The notes beneath the pieces were generated by a model. That model searched no databases and was not told the DNA's origin. It saw only the letters and a list, made by a program, of their open reading frames with translations. A stretch of 64,000 nt of DNA from Bacillota bacterium (GTDB lineage: Bacteria; Bacillota; Bacilli; Paenibacillales; NBRC-103111): the NCBI GenBank assembly GCA_023388055.1, contig JAEWGW010000025.1, positions 434,001-498,000 on the forward strand, in the 5' to 3' direction. Both the position numbers and the translations under genes were made by a program. This document shows positions 30,625 to 39,907 of the stretch, piece by piece; within the stretch, counting starts at the first letter, position 1; the number at the start of each line of letters is the position of its first letter.

Positions 30625-33072
30625 TTAATGTCCCTTTCGGTTTTTTTGCTTCCGGGCAGGACTGCTGACGGTTCCATTCTGGCGCTCCAGCTCTGCGATA
30701 AGCTTGTCGCCCTCCACATCCAGATTAGGGAGGAGGCGGTCCAGCCACTTGGGCAGCCACCAGGCCTTATCCCCGAAGATGGCCATAGCAGCGGGAACCA
30801 GCGCCATACGGACGATGAAGGCATCGATCAGAATGCCGATGGCCAAAGCAAAGCCCATCTGCTTGATCATAATGTCGGGGGAGAGGATGAAGCCTGCAAA
30901 CACGGATACCATGATAATTGCCGCGGCTACGACCACCCGGCTGACCTGATTATAACCATGAGTGACGCTGGCTGCGCCGCGGTGTCCATGAACGTAAGAC
31001 TCGCGCATGGAGGAAACCAGGAACACCTGATAGTCCATGGCCAGGCCGTACAGAATGCCGGTTACCAGAATAGGAAGGAAGCTCAGGAGCGGGCTGCCCG
31101 TATCAAAGCCGAACAGCTCCTTCATCCAGCCCCACTGGAACACGGCGGTGGTAATCCCGAAGGTGGCCAGCACGCTGAGCAGGAAGCCCACGGTGGCTTT
31201 TACGGGAACAAGAATGGAGCGGAAGACCAATAGCAGAATGATCAGCGACAGGATTACAATAATGCCGATGTACATCGGGAAAACCTCTGCCAACTTGGAG
31301 GACATATCAATATTGATGGCCGTAAAGCCGGTTACTCCCAGATCCACCTGATAAGTCTTGGCAAATGCCGAATCAGCGTCCCGCAGATGGGCAACCAGAT
31401 CCTTCGTGGCTTCGTCGGTGGGGCCGGATCCCGGTATCACACTCAGGATAGCCACGCTGCCATCAGGCTTCATGCCTAGAGGAGACACGACCGACACATC
31501 CGGAACCTTCTGGATGTCCTGGACAAGTCCGCCTAAAACCTGCGGTGTAATACCCTGGGAAGGGTCCTTGGGCTCCGCTACGATCACCAGCGGGCCATTG
31601 AAGCCTTCTCCGAAGCCGTTGGAGATGGCGTCATAGCTTTGGCGTTGGGGCGTATCCAGGTTGGCTGTTGCCCCGGAAGGCATGCCAAGCTTCATCTCCA
31701 TGGTGGGAATCGCTGCGGCGCCCAGAATCACAATAACGCCCACGATCACGGCCCAACGGGATTTGATCATGCCCTTCACCCACTTGTCGGCGGTGCCATG
31801 CTCCCGGCCGGCTGCAGCCTGGCTGCGTACCTTTTCCCGGGCCTTTGTGGAGCAGATTTTTTCCCCAACCAGACCAAGCAGTGCCGGCAGCAGGGTAAGA
31901 GCGATGAGAACAGTAAGGAAAACCGTTACAGAGGCGATAAGCGCCATCAGGCTCAAGAAGGAAATGCGGATTATGAGAAGTCCGCACAGAGCGATAATAA
32001 CGGTAAGGCCGGCGAAGAATACGGCGCTTCCCGCCGTTCCCACTGCCCGGCTGGCGGCTTCACGGGCGGACAGCCCTTGATCGAAGATAAGACGGCGCTG
32101 GCGGTTGACAATAAAGAGGGAATAATCAATCCCTACGGCCAGACCGATCATCAGCGCCAGAATGGGAGTGATGGAGGCCATAGCCACAAAGCTGGAGATG
32201 GCGAAAGCGCCCCCTACGCCGATGGCGACACCAACCAGGGCGATAACAATCGGCAGCCCTGCCGCCACCACAGAACCAAGGGTCATAATCAGGACAATAG
32301 CTGCAATAATGAGGCCGTATACCTCATTGGAGCTGATGGCCACCTCGGCGGTTCTCAAGCTGTCGCTGGGCAGCGCCTTGATGCTGGTGCCTGCTTCGGC
32401 TTCCGTCACCGCAGCTACGATATCGTCGGCCACACTTTGGGGCAAGGAGGTCTGCTGAACGGTAAATTGGAATTGGAACAGGGCCACGCTGCCGTCCGTT
32501 GCGATCAGCACGCCTGGAACAGGAGCGCCGTTGACCATCAACGGACCATAGGGAGGCATCTGGGCGGGGGCTGCACCCGCACTGCCCGCTCCTTGGGCTC
32601 CGGCAGCTGCCGGGTTGGCTGCCGCCTGGGGATTGGCTGCACCGGCCGCTCCCGCACCGCCTGCTCCTTGGGCTCCGGCGGATTGCCCGGCTTGGCCAGC
32701 TTGAGCAGCCTGCTGCTGCGCGGCTCCGGCAGCTGCGGCCAATTCGGCTGGATTAATCACATAATCCATACCGTATACCTTGTTCACTGCCTTCGTTACC
32801 GCAGCTATGTGCTCCGGCGTATCCAGGCGTTGACCCTGAGGGACGGTAAACACAACGCTGGCTTGACCGCCGGAGGCCTCCGGCAGCTCCTTCTCCAGTT
32901 TATCCAGCACCTTTTGCGATTCGGTGCCTTCCATTTTGAACTCGGTGCTCATGTGGATTCCATTGATGCCGAGCAGAGAAACGACAACAGCAAGCACGAC
33001 GATCCAGGCGCTGATAAAATACCAGGGTTTGTCGTAAGCCTTTCTTCCGATTTTGTACAAGAATGTGGACAT
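30625..33072 (-). CDS. MMPL-family RND-type transporter
   Basis: An 815-residue membrane protein with the expected two sets of membrane spans (one at about 12-32, five at 235-400; one at about 450, five at 590-770) and two large outside loops. GLAVGIDYSLFIVNRQRR and LAMDYQVFLVSSMRE carry the proton-relay Asp residues of MMPL/YdfJ proteins. The first outside loop has an unusual run of Ala, Gly and Gln (about residues 105-170). The TetR gene just upstream probably controls it. The exported substrate, perhaps lipid or drug, is unknown. Confidence 0.88.
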   Translation of the reverse strand: MSTFLYKIGRKAYDKPWYFISAWIVVLAVVVSLLGINGIHMSTEFKMEGTESQKVLDKLEKELPEASGGQASVVFTVPQGQRLDTPEHIAAVTKAVNKVYGMDYVINPAELAAAAGAAQQQAAQAGQAGQSAGAQGAGGAGAAGAANPQAAANPAAAGAQGAGSAGAAPAQMPPYGPLMVNGAPVPGVLIATDGSVALFQFQFTVQQTSLPQSVADDIVAAVTEAEAGTSIKALPSDSLRTAEVAISSNEVYGLIIAAIVLIMTLGSVVAAGLPIVIALVGVAIGVGGAFAISSFVAMASITPILALMIGLAVGIDYSLFIVNRQRRLIFDQGLSAREAASRAVGTAGSAVFFAGLTVIIALCGLLIIRISFLSLMALIASVTVFLTVLIALTLLPALLGLVGEKICSTKAREKVRSQAAAGREHGTADKWVKGMIKSRWAVIVGVIVILGAAAIPTMEMKLGMPSGATANLDTPQRQSYDAISNGFGEGFNGPLVIVAEPKDPSQGITPQVLGGLVQDIQKVPDVSVVSPLGMKPDGSVAILSVIPGSGPTDEATKDLVAHLRDADSAFAKTYQVDLGVTGFTAINIDMSSKLAEVFPMYIGIIVILSLIILLLVFRSILVPVKATVGFLLSVLATFGITTAVFQWGWMKELFGFDTGSPLLSFLPILVTGILYGLAMDYQVFLVSSMRESYVHGHRGAASVTHGYNQVSRVVVAAAIIMVSVFAGFILSPDIMIKQMGFALAIGILIDAFIVRMALVPAAMAIFGDKAWWLPKWLDRLLPNLDVEGDKLIAELERQNGTVSSPARKQKNRKGH

Positions 33073-33125
33073 GCGGTATGGTCCTCTCCTTTTTTTCTAT
33101 AGATTCGGATGTTCCTTACGCTCTG

Positions 33126-33746
33126 CTAGAAACCGTTGCGCAGATAACGGAAGGTAGTCTCCAGGTATTCCTCAAACGTGGTGGCATCCTGCTCAGGAGT
33201 AACGGCATCTCCGGGGAGAAGCACATTCAGTGTGCCGTCGATGACAGGCAGCATCGCTCCGTATACCGCGCCGACAAGAAGGTGGGTGTACCCATTGGGG
33301 TAGCGGCCATGTGACAGCCCGTTCAGCGTCTCCATTGCACTGATTTGAAGCCCGCGGAATACGCTCAGAATATAAGGCTCCAATGTCGGATGTGTGTTGG
33401 ATAACGACACAACCTCCCGCATCTTCATCAGAAGGCCCTCCAGAAACTGCAGCTTCATCAGCTGGTACAGGGCATCAAGCAGGGATGTGTTTTCCGGCAG
33501 ACTGTCCAAAAGACATTCGGCCTCATGCTGCTGGTTGCTGGAATAAGGAATGACGGCTGTGGCCACTGCCTCCTCCTTGCAGGAAAAGTAGTTGGCGAAG
33601 GTCCGTCTGGAATAGCCGGCGCGTTGTACGACATCATCGACGACAAATCCGTCCAGCCCCCGTTCTACAGCAAGCTCGAAGGCCGCGTCAGCCAGGGCAT
33701 GTGCAGTGGCTTCTTTTTTTAGATCGCGCAAGCTTGGTTTGTTCAA
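33126..33746 (-). CDS. TetR-family regulator
   Basis: A 206-residue regulator. The N-terminal helix-turn-helix (about 12-58) has VDDVVQRAGYSRRTFANYFS. The C-terminal ligand domain is helical and variable. It lies 53 bases upstream of the MMPL gene on the same strand, so the two likely form an operon repressed by this protein. Confidence 0.85.
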   Translation of the reverse strand: MNKPSLRDLKKEATAHALADAAFELAVERGLDGFVVDDVVQRAGYSRRTFANYFSCKEEAVATAVIPYSSNQQHEAECLLDSLPENTSLLDALYQLMKLQFLEGLLMKMREVVSLSNTHPTLEPYILSVFRGLQISAMETLNGLSHGRYPNGYTHLLVGAVYGAMLPVIDGTLNVLLPGDAVTPEQDATTFEEYLETTFRYLRNGF

Positions 33747-33789
33747 ATGTGATTTTCACCGCCTTTCATAATGGGGTAGCTCTGTATGT

Positions 33790-33819
33790 ATCCTAACATA
33801 GAACTTGCCTATTGTGCAA
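33790..33819 (-). promoter_or_regulatory. Probable promoter of tetR-MMPL operon
   Basis: On the minus strand TTGCAC (33814-33819) and TAGGAT (33790-33795) are 18 bases apart, about 45 bases before the TetR start. Confidence 0.5.
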
Positions 33820-33958
33820 TTATGCCTAAAAAGCAAACATGCCTTATGTGCAAGGCTTGGCACAGTCCGGGAGGAAGTTTTTTTCAGAATAAAGAAGCCG
33901 CGGGGAAGTGAATCTAAGGGAAGCACCCAAATCCGATCTGGAAGAAGGAGTAACCCTT

Positions 33959-35098
33959 ATGAGGAAGCTTGCGCGTATAAGCGCCATTTTTTGTTTTGCA
34001 TCGGCATTGGCAATCACGTCGGCCTGTGGCGGGAACAACGGAAACAACGCCTCGGGCAACCATGCTTCAAACAATCAGGCGGGCAATAATGTTTCGGCCA
34101 ACAATACTGGTTCCCAGCCATCAAGCTCGCCGTATTCCAGAGGGTCCTCCGCAGTGGATAACCTGTCTATTCTCAGCGGGTCCCCGGGCCCCGTCGCTTT
34201 GCCTTCCGCACAGGGAGAAGCTTCCATTCCTCTGAAAAACGACAACGGTGAGGAATATGTGGAGGCTGAGCAGCTGGTCCGTATGGTGGGCTACCGGTTC
34301 AAATGGGACAATAACAAGCAAACTCTGAAATTCGGCGATAACGATGCCGCCTTCGAGCTGAAGCTGGATTCCTTGGATGCCCGCAAGGAGGACGACCGCC
34401 TGCAGCTCAAAACACCGCCCCGGATGATTGACGGTGTCCCCTGCATTCCGCTGTCTGCGGTTTCGGACTTGCTGGCGGATGATCTGGTATTTGCCAAGGA
34501 AGGCCAGTCTCTGGTGCTGAAGCCTTCGCCGGAGCAGATCCCCCTGAAGGTAGATGAGGATGCGCCTCTGCCGGAGGGCAGTGCGCTGGATTTCGGCGAC
34601 GATGCGGAGGATCCTTACAAACAGGCTGCTGCCGATTTATCCGCTGCAGCCGTGCCGGACAAGCTGGAGGAGGCCATTCCGGCTGCAGCCTTGAAGGATA
34701 TCAACATTCCCGCACTTATTGCCAGAGCCCGGACCTATCTCGGCGTCCGTTATGAGTTCGGCGCTCCTCCATACCCGGAGAACGGCACCTTTGACTGCTC
34801 CTCCTATACCGCTTATCTCTTCGATAAATACGGCATTTCCCTGCCGCGTACAGCCAGAGCCCAGGGCAAACTCGGCACCAGCGTCAGCCGCAGCAGCCTG
34901 CGGGTAGGGGATTTGCTTTACTTCTACGTGCCCGGCCGTTTCCAAACCAACAAAACCGTCGGCCATGTAGGGATTTATGTAGGCAACCGGAACATGATCC
35001 ACGCTTCTCCCGAACCCAAGGACGGAGTGCAGATCACCAGCATCGACAAGGCTTATTGGAAAAGAACCTTCCTCTTCGCCAAGCGGATTGCTGAATAA
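33959..35098 (+). CDS. NlpC/P60 lipoprotein with copper-amine-oxidase-like N-domain
   Basis: A 379-residue exported lipoprotein. The signal peptide ends in a lipobox (AITSAC, Cys 23), followed by an Asn/Ser-rich linker. A domain at about 80-180 (EEYVEAEQLVRMVGYRFKWD, MIDGVPCIPLSAVSDLL) resembles the copper amine oxidase N-terminal stalk common in Paenibacillus. The C-terminal NlpC/P60 peptidase has Cys about 280 (TFDCSSYT) and His in GHVGIY and MIHASP. It probably cleaves cell-wall peptides outside the membrane. AAGGAG is 8 bases before ATG 33959. Confidence 0.88.
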   Translation: MRKLARISAIFCFASALAITSACGGNNGNNASGNHASNNQAGNNVSANNTGSQPSSSPYSRGSSAVDNLSILSGSPGPVALPSAQGEASIPLKNDNGEEYVEAEQLVRMVGYRFKWDNNKQTLKFGDNDAAFELKLDSLDARKEDDRLQLKTPPRMIDGVPCIPLSAVSDLLADDLVFAKEGQSLVLKPSPEQIPLKVDEDAPLPEGSALDFGDDAEDPYKQAAADLSAAAVPDKLEEAIPAAALKDINIPALIARARTYLGVRYEFGAPPYPENGTFDCSSYTAYLFDKYGISLPRTARAQGKLGTSVSRSSLRVGDLLYFYVPGRFQTNKTVGHVGIYVGNRNMIHASPEPKDGVQITSIDKAYWKRTFLFAKRIAE

Positions 35099-35124
35099 CA
35101 CGCAGGCCCGCCTGTAAACCAAAA

Positions 35125-35164
35125 AAGACTGCTGGCACCTCCAAAAGAGGGCAGCAGTCTTTGT
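35125..35164. terminator. Bidirectional terminator
   Basis: AAAGACTGCTG and CAGCAGTCTTT form an 11-bp stem with T-rich flanks on both strands (TTTG plus, TTTTTT minus). It serves the NlpC gene and the convergent HD-GYP gene. Confidence 0.85.
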
Positions 35165-35203
35165 TCGATCTAAACGGGGTAAACGGTTTCAAACCACCAG
35201 CCC

Positions 35204-36250
35204 CTAAGCCAAAACCTTCAGAATGGACAGCTCGGGGTGTTTGCTTAAATCTACGAATTCATTGTCAATCCGGATCAGCGGCCGGAAAAAATCCGTGTAA
35301 TTGGTCAGCACGATGACGCCGCGTCTGCCGTCGAACAGCTCGACAGTTTTGCCCAGGAGGTTAGGCACGAGATTGCGGATGAATACCTGCGTGATGGTTG
35401 GGTCCAGGCTGGTAAAGCTGAGCCGGTTGATCTCCTTCAGTACAAACAGGAGGTCCCGCTCCTTCTGGTATACGCGGGAGGTGATCATTGCGCTATAGAT
35501 ATCGGTGACCGCCAAAATCCGGCCGATTATCGAAATGTCCTCTCCCATAAGGCCGTGGGGATACCCGCTGCCGTCCATACGCTCGTGATGCTGTGTGGCA
35601 CCCAGCAGGATTGGGGAATCGTCGGGGTAGGCCCGCCGCAGAATCTCCGCTCCGTATTCCACATGCTTTTTGACCGCATCATATTCCTCTTGGGTCAGCT
35701 TGGAGGGCTTATGAAGGATGGCCGGATCCACCCTGCTCATGCCGATATCATGGACAAAACCGGCCTTTCCCGCATCCAGGGCAAAATCCTCCGGGTATCC
35801 CAGCCAGCGGGCCAAATAATAAGCCAGCATCCCCACTTGAACGCTATGGTTAAAGGTGTAATCATCACTGTTCTCCAGGGAAAGCATCAGGGAGACCAGA
35901 TTCTTCTCTTTATGAAAGCTCTCCGCCAAGGGCTCAAAGCTGGCATCTACAATATCCTGCTCAATCCGTCCTTCTCCCAGCGCCTGGGTAAACAGAAGAT
36001 TCAGACCCGCCAGGCTGGCGTCATAGGAAATCTGGACGGAAGGGTAAGTAGGAAGGGTCGATAGGGTGATACTGGCGGCCGATTCCTCGGAGCGCTCAAT
36101 CTCGATGTATTCAATATTGTGAGCCAACAGCCGGGCCATGGAATCGCTTCCTAAGTAAGCGTCCGCCGATAAAACATGGAGACCGTATGAATTAAAAACA
36201 TCTTGGGTCAGTCTGTCTCCAGGAAGAAGATCCATTACATGGATTTTCAT
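35204..36250 (-). CDS. HD-GYP domain protein 1
   Basis: A 348-residue protein with a variable N-terminus (about 1-125) and an HD-GYP domain (about 130-300). The metal and active-site motifs are intact: FVHDIGMSRVDP, then QHHERMDGSGYP. Such proteins hydrolyse cyclic di-GMP to GMP. A C-terminal stretch (VELFDGRRGVIVLTNYTDFF) is shared with HD-GYP 2. No receiver or PAS domain is obvious. Confidence 0.88.
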   Translation of the reverse strand: MKIHVMDLLPGDRLTQDVFNSYGLHVLSADAYLGSDSMARLLAHNIEYIEIERSEESAASITLSTLPTYPSVQISYDASLAGLNLLFTQALGEGRIEQDIVDASFEPLAESFHKEKNLVSLMLSLENSDDYTFNHSVQVGMLAYYLARWLGYPEDFALDAGKAGFVHDIGMSRVDPAILHKPSKLTQEEYDAVKKHVEYGAEILRRAYPDDSPILLGATQHHERMDGSGYPHGLMGEDISIIGRILAVTDIYSAMITSRVYQKERDLLFVLKEINRLSFTSLDPTITQVFIRNLVPNLLGKTVELFDGRRGVIVLTNYTDFFRPLIRIDNEFVDLSKHPELSILKVLA

Positions 36251-36359
36251 AATATGTCACCCCATGGCGAAATTCATCGCATTTTCTGTGTACCATTATA
36301 GTAGCAAGGGATGAATATTTTGGCAACGAGTAAAATGTACTATTTTTCCACAAATGCCC

Positions 36360-37424
36360 TTACATGCCAACGTATCTGCTATAAAAGGATTTGGCCGCCG
36401 TCAGGTCGTCCGTGCCCTGAACCATGGCTCTTCCGTCAGGAAAAAGCACCAGGGTCAGGCCGTTATCCGATTTGTATTTCAGCAAAAAGGCATTGCGCTC
36501 TGTTATGCCGGAGTGTCGGAGTGCTTGCTCCAGCTCCTCCAGATTAAGCTTGCGGGGGCGGACAGGCACAATCTGCACGGCGTTGCGGCCGCAGAGGGAT
36601 TGAAGGGTTTCACCCTCCAGCTCCGCCGTCAAATAATCAAACTGGCCCTGGCCGCAGCAGGGGCATTCCGGCGAACGGGCCGCCGACATGTCCATCCCAC
36701 CCTGGAAATTGTGCCACAGGTCGAAATGGAGCATTCCCTTGTTCAGCGCAATGCGGTTGCCGCTCAGAAGCTTCAGCGCTTCGGCAGCCTGGTAGGAGGC
36801 CACCACGTGGATGATGGAGCCCAGCACTCCCGCCGTGTCGCAGGTTTCCAGGGCGCCCTGATCGGGAGACTGCTGGAACAGACAGCGGAAGCAGGGGGTA
36901 GTGCCCGGCAGAATGGTCATCATGACGCCGCGGGCGCTGACCGCTCCGCCGTAGATCCAGGGGATGCTGTGCTTCACGCAGACATCGTTGATCAGGAAGC
37001 GGACCGCGAAGTTGTCGCTGCCGTCCAGCACCAGGTCAACACCGGTCAGCAATTCCTCCGCATTGGACGGGTTAAGATCGGTCACGTGGGGTTCTATGGT
37101 CACGAGGCTGTTGATTCTGCCCAGGCGCTCTGCGGCGGCTGCAGCCTTGGGACGTGAGTCCGCGGCATCGGCCTCCTCATAGAGCATCTGGCGCTGCAGG
37201 TTGCTCTCTTCCACAAAATCCCGGTCGATTAACCGGATGTAACCCACTCCGGCCCGGACCATGTGATTAGCCAGCACGGTTCCCAAGGCTCCCATGCCCA
37301 CAATGGCCACACGGGAGTTCATCAGCTTCAGTTGGCCGGGCTCTCCCAACGGCCCGAACAGCACCTGCCGGGAATAACGGCCCGGCACCACCCCGGAAGA
37401 AACCGGATGTTCAGTAGCGCTCAT
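36360..37424 (-). CDS. moeB: MoeB/ThiF-type adenylyltransferase
   Basis: A 354-residue E1-like enzyme that adenylates the C-terminal Gly of MoaD or ThiS. Seen: IVGMGALGTVLANHMVRAGV nucleotide-binding loop, RDFVEESNLQRQ, DGSDNFAVRFLIND and zinc cysteines in CFRCLF and CPCCG. ATG 37424 follows GAGAGGAG and overlaps the moaDE stop by four bases; the longer open frame upstream lies inside moaDE. The coupling to moaDE favours a molybdopterin role over thiamine. Confidence 0.88.
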   Translation of the reverse strand: MSATEHPVSSGVVPGRYSRQVLFGPLGEPGQLKLMNSRVAIVGMGALGTVLANHMVRAGVGYIRLIDRDFVEESNLQRQMLYEEADAADSRPKAAAAAERLGRINSLVTIEPHVTDLNPSNAEELLTGVDLVLDGSDNFAVRFLINDVCVKHSIPWIYGGAVSARGVMMTILPGTTPCFRCLFQQSPDQGALETCDTAGVLGSIIHVVASYQAAEALKLLSGNRIALNKGMLHFDLWHNFQGGMDMSAARSPECPCCGQGQFDYLTAELEGETLQSLCGRNAVQIVPVRPRKLNLEELEQALRHSGITERNAFLLKYKSDNGLTLVLFPDGRAMVQGTDDLTAAKSFYSRYVGM

Positions 37425-38182
37425 CGTGGCTGCTCCTCTCCGCCGCCGGGCAGGACAAGAGGGTTCCACATGCCGCCGGAAGGGCCAGTGCTGCCGGGGC
37501 TTGCCTGGGGATGGCTCCATTGCCCCGCTTCTTTTTTCCAGATGGGGACGATTTGCTTCAAACGTTCGATGGCATAACGGCTGGCTTCGTAGCACACATC
37601 CCGGTGGGGAGCGGATACGGAGATCACGACACTGGCATCCCCCGCTTCCACCCGACCCAGCCGGTGGGTAATGGCGCAGCGGGCCAGCGGCCAACGGGCA
37701 GCCACCTCATCACCGATCTGCCGGAGTGTAGCCAGGGTCATGGGGGCATATGCCTCGTATTCCAGCGCTTCCGTACGCAGATCGCCGGTTAGCTCGCGGA
37801 CCGTGCCCGCAAAGGTAAGGTTGGCGCCGCAGTTCGGATGGGCTGTTTTGGCGGCGGTGTGCTCCGGCACCAAGGGCTGCCGGGTTAACTCGAACAGATC
37901 CCCGTACTCGGGCTCCTGCTCAGACGGTGCAGGGGAGCCGCCGGACACAGGAGGAATCAGGGCCAGCTCATCGGTTTCGTGAATCTCGTCCTCAGGCTGG
38001 GCGTAGGCGTGATTGCGGGCCAGGAAGGAAACCGCTATGGAGGAGGCCGCATGGGGATATTCCTTGGCCAGATGCTGCTTCAGCTCGCCGGCAGTGATGC
38101 GGTTTCCGTCGGTCGTAACGGTAATGGCGGTTCCGCCCAGTTTGTCCGCCAGCCCGGCAAAAATCTGGATGGTCAGTTGCAT
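37421..38182 (-). CDS. moaDE: Fused molybdopterin synthase MoaD-MoaE
   Basis: A 253-residue fusion. The N-terminal MoaD part (1 to about 83) ends in IPPVSGGS, where Gly-Gly would normally be the free C-terminus. A short linker then leads to MoaE (about 85-225) with FAGTVRE and the active-site VPIWKKE. It converts precursor Z to molybdopterin. Because the thiocarboxylate must form on an exposed Gly-Gly, cleavage after SGG is expected, as reported for mycobacterial MoaX. It is co-translated with moeB. Confidence 0.88.
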   Translation of the reverse strand: MQLTIQIFAGLADKLGGTAITVTTDGNRITAGELKQHLAKEYPHAASSIAVSFLARNHAYAQPEDEIHETDELALIPPVSGGSPAPSEQEPEYGDLFELTRQPLVPEHTAAKTAHPNCGANLTFAGTVRELTGDLRTEALEYEAYAPMTLATLRQIGDEVAARWPLARCAITHRLGRVEAGDASVVISVSAPHRDVCYEASRYAIERLKQIVPIWKKEAGQWSHPQASPGSTGPSGGMWNPLVLPGGGEEQPR

Positions 38183-38403
38183 GGTGCACCTCCTGAAAAT
38201 GAAAGGCAGGGTCCGGCTATTTGATCAACAGGCATGGACTCTGCTATTGTTAGCATAAGCTATAGAATTGGACATTCCTTCAATAGAAGCGTATTTTTGG
38301 CGGCATCCCGGAATAGGGCAAAGCAGCCGCACAGTTATCTTGTACTATATCATAATTTGTGGGGCAATCGAAGTATTTCACAAGAAGGCTGGTTGATGAA
38401 CCG

Positions 38404-39840
38404 ATGAAAAAACCGGAGAAGGTTGTGCTGCTGCATACCAATGATATTCACAGCTCCTTCCAGGTTATGCCGCGGGTTGCGGGGGCGATCGCCCGCCTCC
38501 GCGCAAGCCGTCCCGCCGTCCCGGTACTGGTGGCGGATTGCGGCGATCATATGGACAGGATGAGCAGCATTACGGAAGCCGGTGCGGGCTCTGCGCACTT
38601 GGAGGTGCTGGAGGCCACCGGTTATGATGTGGTGACGCTGGGCAACAACGAAGGGCTGACTTTTACCAAGGAAAGGCTCCAGGAGCTGTTTGGCGGAGGG
38701 ACAACCTTCTGTGTGGTGGCGGCCAATCTGCGCGACCGGGAAACCGGCAGAGCGCCGGAATGGATGAAGCCCCGGCTCATGTGGGAGAAGAACGGCTTGC
38801 GGATCGGCATCACAGGAGCCACAGCCCAATATCCGATCTTCTATCATCTGCTGGGCTGGCATGTGGATGAGCCCATCGCAGCGCTGAGGAGAGAGGTTGA
38901 TCACCTCCGGCAGGAGGGAGCCCATGCTGTTGTGGTTCTGTCCCATCTGGGCCTGCGCAATGACAAGCGGCTGGCCGAGGAGGTAGAGGGGATTGATGTG
39001 ATTATCGGCGGGCACACCCATCATGTGCTGGAGGAACCGCTGCTGCATGAACGCACCTACTTGTGTGCGGCAGGCTCCAAGGGCAGGTACGTGGGGGAGC
39101 TGGAGCTCTCCTTTGACCCGGATACCGGTAGTCTGCTTCAGGTGGAAGGCCGTCTTCATGAGACCGGGCAAGAGGAAGAGGATCCGGCGGTGAAGGCCCT
39201 TATTGAATGGCGGGCGCAGGAGGCAGGGGCGGTGATGCAGGAGAGCATTGCCACGTTGGCCGAGGGGCTGGCTGTGGACTGGGAGCGGGATTCGCCGCTT
39301 GGCAATCTGCTGGCTGCCGGCATCCGGAAACAAACGGGGGCGGAGCTGGCGCTGATTAATTCCGGCCAGCTGCTGACCAGCCTCCTGCCGGGGCCGGTTA
39401 CCCGGGAGATTCTGCTGGAGCTTTGCCCGTCTCCGGTCAACAGCTGCATCACCACTCTGACCGGAGAGGAGCTGCGGCAAGCCCTGGAGGAATCGCTTAT
39501 GGCAGAGTTCGTGAATCTGCCCTTATACGGGAACGGCTTCCGCGGGAAGATGCTGGGCGGGCTGTGTGTGGACGGCTTAGAGATCGTTTGGAATCCGGGG
39601 CTGGAGCCGTATTCACGCATCCTATCCGTTCTCCATAAGGGGGAGCCTCTTCTTCCAAACCGGGAATACCGGGTAGCGACGGGGGACATGTTCACCTTCG
39701 GGACCGGATACCTGAGCCTGAAGGGACGGGATCCCCAATATTTTCTCCCGGATTTCCTGCGGCATGTGCTGGAGAAGGAGCTGAATGATCCGGAGGCGCT
39801 CCGCCGGTGCCGGATGGCGAGATTTCACTTGTCCCCGTAA
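38404..39840 (+). CDS. 5'-nucleotidase-like metallophosphoesterase (YunD-like)
   Basis: A 478-residue protein with the calcineurin-like phosphoesterase core: LHTNDIHSS, ADCGDHMDR, TLGNNEG (GNN instead of GNH), LSHLG and GGHTHHVLEE. The C-terminal 5'-nucleotidase domain has NSGQLL. No signal peptide, so it is likely cytosolic like YunD. ATG 38404 is chosen as the residue before the phosphoesterase core; the ribosome site is weak. It is divergent from moaDE. Confidence 0.85.
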   Translation: MKKPEKVVLLHTNDIHSSFQVMPRVAGAIARLRASRPAVPVLVADCGDHMDRMSSITEAGAGSAHLEVLEATGYDVVTLGNNEGLTFTKERLQELFGGGTTFCVVAANLRDRETGRAPEWMKPRLMWEKNGLRIGITGATAQYPIFYHLLGWHVDEPIAALRREVDHLRQEGAHAVVVLSHLGLRNDKRLAEEVEGIDVIIGGHTHHVLEEPLLHERTYLCAAGSKGRYVGELELSFDPDTGSLLQVEGRLHETGQEEEDPAVKALIEWRAQEAGAVMQESIATLAEGLAVDWERDSPLGNLLAAGIRKQTGAELALINSGQLLTSLLPGPVTREILLELCPSPVNSCITTLTGEELRQALEESLMAEFVNLPLYGNGFRGKMLGGLCVDGLEIVWNPGLEPYSRILSVLHKGEPLLPNREYRVATGDMFTFGTGYLSLKGRDPQYFLPDFLRHVLEKELNDPEALRRCRMARFHLSP

Positions 39841-39907
39841 GGCCCGTCCTTTACAATGAAAACGATATAGCCGAAGGGACGCACATTATCTTGTTCAGGA
39901 GGTTTCC

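Noticed and set aside
31639..33102. Plus-strand open frame opposite the MMPL gene (487 codons)
   Set aside because: Low-complexity His/Gly/Gln-rich translation opposite an evident transporter gene.
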